Shown: positions 6,322-7,955 of the stretch, in pieces | Numbering within the stretch: position 1 is the stretch's first letter | How the letters are laid out: each line of letters begins with the position of its first letter | DNA from: Bacteroidales bacterium | Lineage (GTDB): Bacteria; Bacteroidota; Bacteroidia; Bacteroidales; UBA932 | Assembly (NCBI GenBank): GCA_017958765.1 | Contig: JAGDBY010000105.1 | Coordinates: 1 to 7,955 of the forward strand | Length of the DNA: 7,955 nt | Reading direction: 5' to 3' | Program-made: the position numbers and the translations under genes | The notes under the pieces: model-generated | What the model saw: only the letters and a program-made list of their open reading frames with translations | Told to the model about the DNA's origin: nothing | Databases searched by the model: none

Positions 6322-7512
6322 ATGAACAGCACGTTTTTCATAGCGAAAAGGTACCTGTTTGCCAAGAAATCGCACAACATAATCAATATAATTTCGATTA
6401 TTTCTGCGGTCGGAATCGCTATCGGATGTGCTGCCCTCGTTATAATTCTCTCCGTTTACAACGGATTCGACAACCTTCTCAGGTCATTCTATGACACCGA
6501 GACGGCCGATATTCTAATATCTCCGGCCAAAGGGAAGGTCTTTGACCCGGCCCTGACCGATTATCTGAAGAGCGAGCCTTTCGTTGAGTCTTACAGCGAA
6601 GTGCTTGAAGAGAATGTGTACCTAATGTAGGAGGATAACAGCATCGTGGTAAAGGCAAAAGGAGTCGGCCGGGATTACGGGGAGGTGAACGGGCTTAGCG
6701 ACTATATTGTCGACGGAGAATTCTCCCTGACCGACGGAGACGTAAGCCAGATAGTGCTGGGTCGTTCCGTGGCGGCGGACCTGAAAGTCAATCTGAAGTT
6801 TCTCTCTTTCGTAGAGATGTATTTTCCTTCCCGCACGGGGGAAGTTTCTATGATAAACCCGATGGGGGCGCTCCGTACCGCTGATTTTTATCCCGGAGGA
6901 ATTATCTCTCTCGACAATGACTTTGACCGCCAGTATGTGTTTGTCCCTATAGAATCCCTCCGCGAACTGCTCGAATATACCGTTGAGGTAAGCGCTGTGG
7001 AGCTCAAACTTAGCGGGGAGTGTCTTAACGGTAAGGGAGTGGTAAAACCACAGTATCTCAAAAGGGTGGAGGCTTCCCTGGGCGAAGGTTTCACGGTGAA
7101 GAACCGTTTCCAGCAGAACGAGACCGTCTACAAGCTTCTCACATACGAGAAACTGGCCATTTTTGCCATCCTGATTTTCATTGTCCTGATTATCTCCTGC
7201 AACATCTACAGCTCGATGAATATGCTTGTGATCGAGAAGAAGAACGACATCGAGATTCTCAAGTCTATGGGTGCCGACAGGAAGATGATAGGGGGAATTT
7301 TCACTTTGGAAGGTTGGATGATCTCCCTTCTGGGAGTGATTGCCGGCATAATAATCGGATTGATTCTCTGCTATGTACAGATCCGGTTCGGCCTGATCAA
7401 GATGCCCGGCAGCTTCATCGTAAATGCCTATCCGGTGCAGGTGAAACTTACCGACGTGCTGATAGTTTTTGCCTCTGTAAGCGCCATCGGATTCTTGATG
7501 GCAAAGCGATAA
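6322..7512 (+). pseudogene. LolC/LolE-type ABC transporter permease interrupted by an in-frame TAG
   Basis: The frame begins at 6322, meets TAG at 6628-6630, and continues without shift to TAA at 7510-7512; together about 395 residues. It resembles the FtsX/MacB-fold lipoprotein-releasing permeases: the N-terminus FFIAKRYLFAKK leads to membrane segment 1 (about 21-45), then a large periplasmic region with KGV near 111 and LGRSVAADL, segment 2 (about 277-298), the cytoplasmic coupling helix EKKNDIEILKSMGAD, segment 3 (about 331-353) and segment 4 (about 379-393). LolCDE extracts lipoproteins from the inner membrane for transfer to LolA. The stop falls after ENVYLM, where relatives continue into an x-Y-x-D stretch, so a Tyr or Gln codon was probably lost. 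TAG ends sufB and rbfA here, so it is a true stop. Possible explanations are a disabled gene, a sequencing error, or a split gene with re-initiation at GTG 6646. The C-terminus lacks the usual YPVRY-like tail. Confidence 0.8.
6628..6648 (+). promoter_or_regulatory. Shine-Dalgarno-like sequence overlapping the internal TAG, with downstream GTG
   Basis: The stop codon is part of TAGGAGG (6628-6634), a near-perfect anti-16S match, followed 11 nt later by in-frame GTG (6646). This arrangement could permit re-initiation of the second half of the permease. The spacing is long, Bacteroidota rarely rely on Shine-Dalgarno pairing, and the fragment would start inside a periplasmic domain with no signal, so function is doubtful. 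Confidence 0.3.
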
Positions 7513-7536
7513 TGCCATTTTGTCACCTCTTGCCCG

Positions 7537-7552
7537 TTGGCACATAATTTGT
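7537..7552 (+). promoter_or_regulatory. Sigma-54-like -24/-12 promoter upstream of groESL
   Basis: TTGGCAC (7537-7543), five bases, then TTGT (7549-7552) matches the RpoN consensus TGGCAC-N5-TTGC with one change (final C to T), and the GG to G(C/T) spacing is exact. Transcription would start near 7563, about 33 nt before the groES ATG. A near-duplicate, TTGGCA-N6-TTTG, begins 20 nt downstream at 7557. As an alternative, TTTG (7519-7522) with ATAATTTG (7544-7551), 21 nt apart, could be a housekeeping promoter over the same bases. Confidence 0.45.
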
Positions 7553-7596
7553 CCTTTTGGCAGGCGTATTTGACAATAATTTAAATCACAATAACA

Positions 7597-7869
7597 ATGA
7601 CAATAAAACCTTTATTTGACAGAGTTTTAGTCGAAGCCAAAGAGGCCGAAACAAAAACAGCCAGCGGATTGTTCATCCCTGATACAGCAAAAGAGAAACC
7701 GCAGCAAGGAGTTGTTGTGGCAGTGGGAAACGGAAAGAAAGATGAGCCTATGGAGCTTAAACCAGGCGACACCGTTCTTTACGGTACATATGCCGGAACA
7801 GAGATTACAGTCGACGGCAAGGATTATTTGATTATGCACCAGAGCGATGTGGTTGCAGTACTAAGCTAA
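7597..7869 (+). CDS. groES: GroES (Cpn10) co-chaperonin
   Basis: A 90-residue protein of standard GroES length, the heptameric lid that closes the GroEL folding chamber. It opens with IKPLFDRVLVEAKEAE (3-18), followed by the mobile loop with SGLFIP (23-28), whose hydrophobic LFI contacts the GroEL apical domain, then QQGVVVAVGNG (36-46), KPGDTVLYGTYAG (55-67) and the C-terminal DYLIMHQSDVVAVL. The adjacent groEL start confirms the operon. A sigma-54-like site lies upstream and no CIRCE inverted repeat (TTAGCACTC/GAGTGCTAA) is present, so HrcA control is unlikely. The ATG has no strong Shine-Dalgarno sequence. Confidence 0.98.
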   Translation: MTIKPLFDRVLVEAKEAETKTASGLFIPDTAKEKPQQGVVVAVGNGKKDEPMELKPGDTVLYGTYAGTEITVDGKDYLIMHQSDVVAVLS

Positions 7870-7872
7870 ACC

Positions 7873-7880
7873 GGGAGGAT
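7873..7880 (+). promoter_or_regulatory. groEL ribosome-binding site
   Basis: GGGAGGAT sits 5 nt before the groEL ATG, a strong Shine-Dalgarno match in a segment where other starts have none. It would support a high translation rate of the second gene of the operon. Confidence 0.65.
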
Positions 7881-7885
7881 TAATT

Positions 7886-7955
7886 ATGGCAAAAGATATT
7901 AAATTCAATATTGACGTTCGCAACCTTATGAAAGAGGGTGCTGACGAACTGGCAA
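7886..7955 (+). CDS. groEL: GroEL (Cpn60) chaperonin, N-terminal fragment
   Basis: The first 23 codons, cut by the window edge, encode MAKDIKFNIDVRNLMKEG followed by ADELA. This matches the GroEL N-terminus (MAxKxIxFxxDxRxxMxxGvxxLA), which enters the equatorial domain. The start is 16 nt after the groES stop, the standard groES-groEL arrangement, with a strong ribosome-binding site in between. Confidence 0.96.
   Translation, partial: MAKDIKFNIDVRNLMKEGADELA

Noticed and set aside
6628..6630. Suppression of the permease TAG by the tRNA in this window
   Set aside because: The tRNA has anticodon UUG, which reads glutamine codons CAA/CAG and not UAG.
6622..7545. 307-codon open frame on the minus strand
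   Set aside because: It is the antisense shadow of the permease gene, with low-complexity His/Asp-rich composition and no recognisable domain.
7513..7596. CIRCE operator for HrcA upstream of groES
   Set aside because: No TTAGCACTC-N9-GAGTGCTAA inverted repeat or close variant is present.
1..7955. CRISPR array, insertion sequence, prophage or defence system
   Set aside because: No direct-repeat array, transposase, integrase, att repeat or defence domain is present; the genes are housekeeping with consistent composition.

Overview
The window looks like a chromosomal segment of a Bacteroidota (Bacteroidales-type) bacterium, probably an uncultured gut or rumen relative. Three things point there. 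First, four intergenic sites match the Bacteroidota -7 promoter element TAnnTTTG exactly, each next to a gene start. Second, most starts lack a Shine-Dalgarno sequence. Third, the proteins (SufB, a ThiL-family protein, TyrS, RbfA followed by a LolC/E-type permease, GroES) read like Bacteroidales versions. The content is mostly housekeeping. I see no phage, transposon, CRISPR array or defence island.

Left part (1-1531): on the minus strand lies sufB (Fe-S cluster assembly scaffold). It is followed 12 nt downstream by the first ten codons of another gene, whose start resembles a TrmH/SpoU RNA methyltransferase rather than sufC. A 52-nt divergent region carries one TAnnTTTG element per strand, and the sufB one lies almost on its start codon.

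Middle (1532-3741): a ThiL-family protein keeps the fold signature of thiamine-monophosphate kinase but has lost most of the family's metal- and phosphate-binding motifs. A terminator follows, then a pnuC-family vitamin or nucleoside transporter gene overlapping tadA (tRNA adenosine deaminase).

RNA region (3742-4022): a promoter, a complete tRNA-Gln(UUG), and 18 nt later an unexplained 75-nt element closed by a perfect 9-bp stem with two internal hairpins.

Right part (4023-7512): a tight co-directional run of a Sfp-type phosphopantetheinyl transferase, tyrS, rbfA and a LolC/E (FtsX/MacB-fold) permease, with gaps of 15, 1 and 9 nt. The permease reading frame is broken by an in-frame TAG that sits inside a TAGGAGG sequence, and its C-terminus also seems short.

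End (7513-7955): groES and the start of groEL. They are preceded by a sigma-54-like -24/-12 site and no CIRCE operator, and groEL has an unusually strong Shine-Dalgarno sequence.

The points most worth checking are the degenerate ThiL, the interrupted permease, the structured RNA element after tRNA-Gln, and the sigma-54-like groES promoter. All calls come from reading the sequence and from remembered family motifs; no searches were run.
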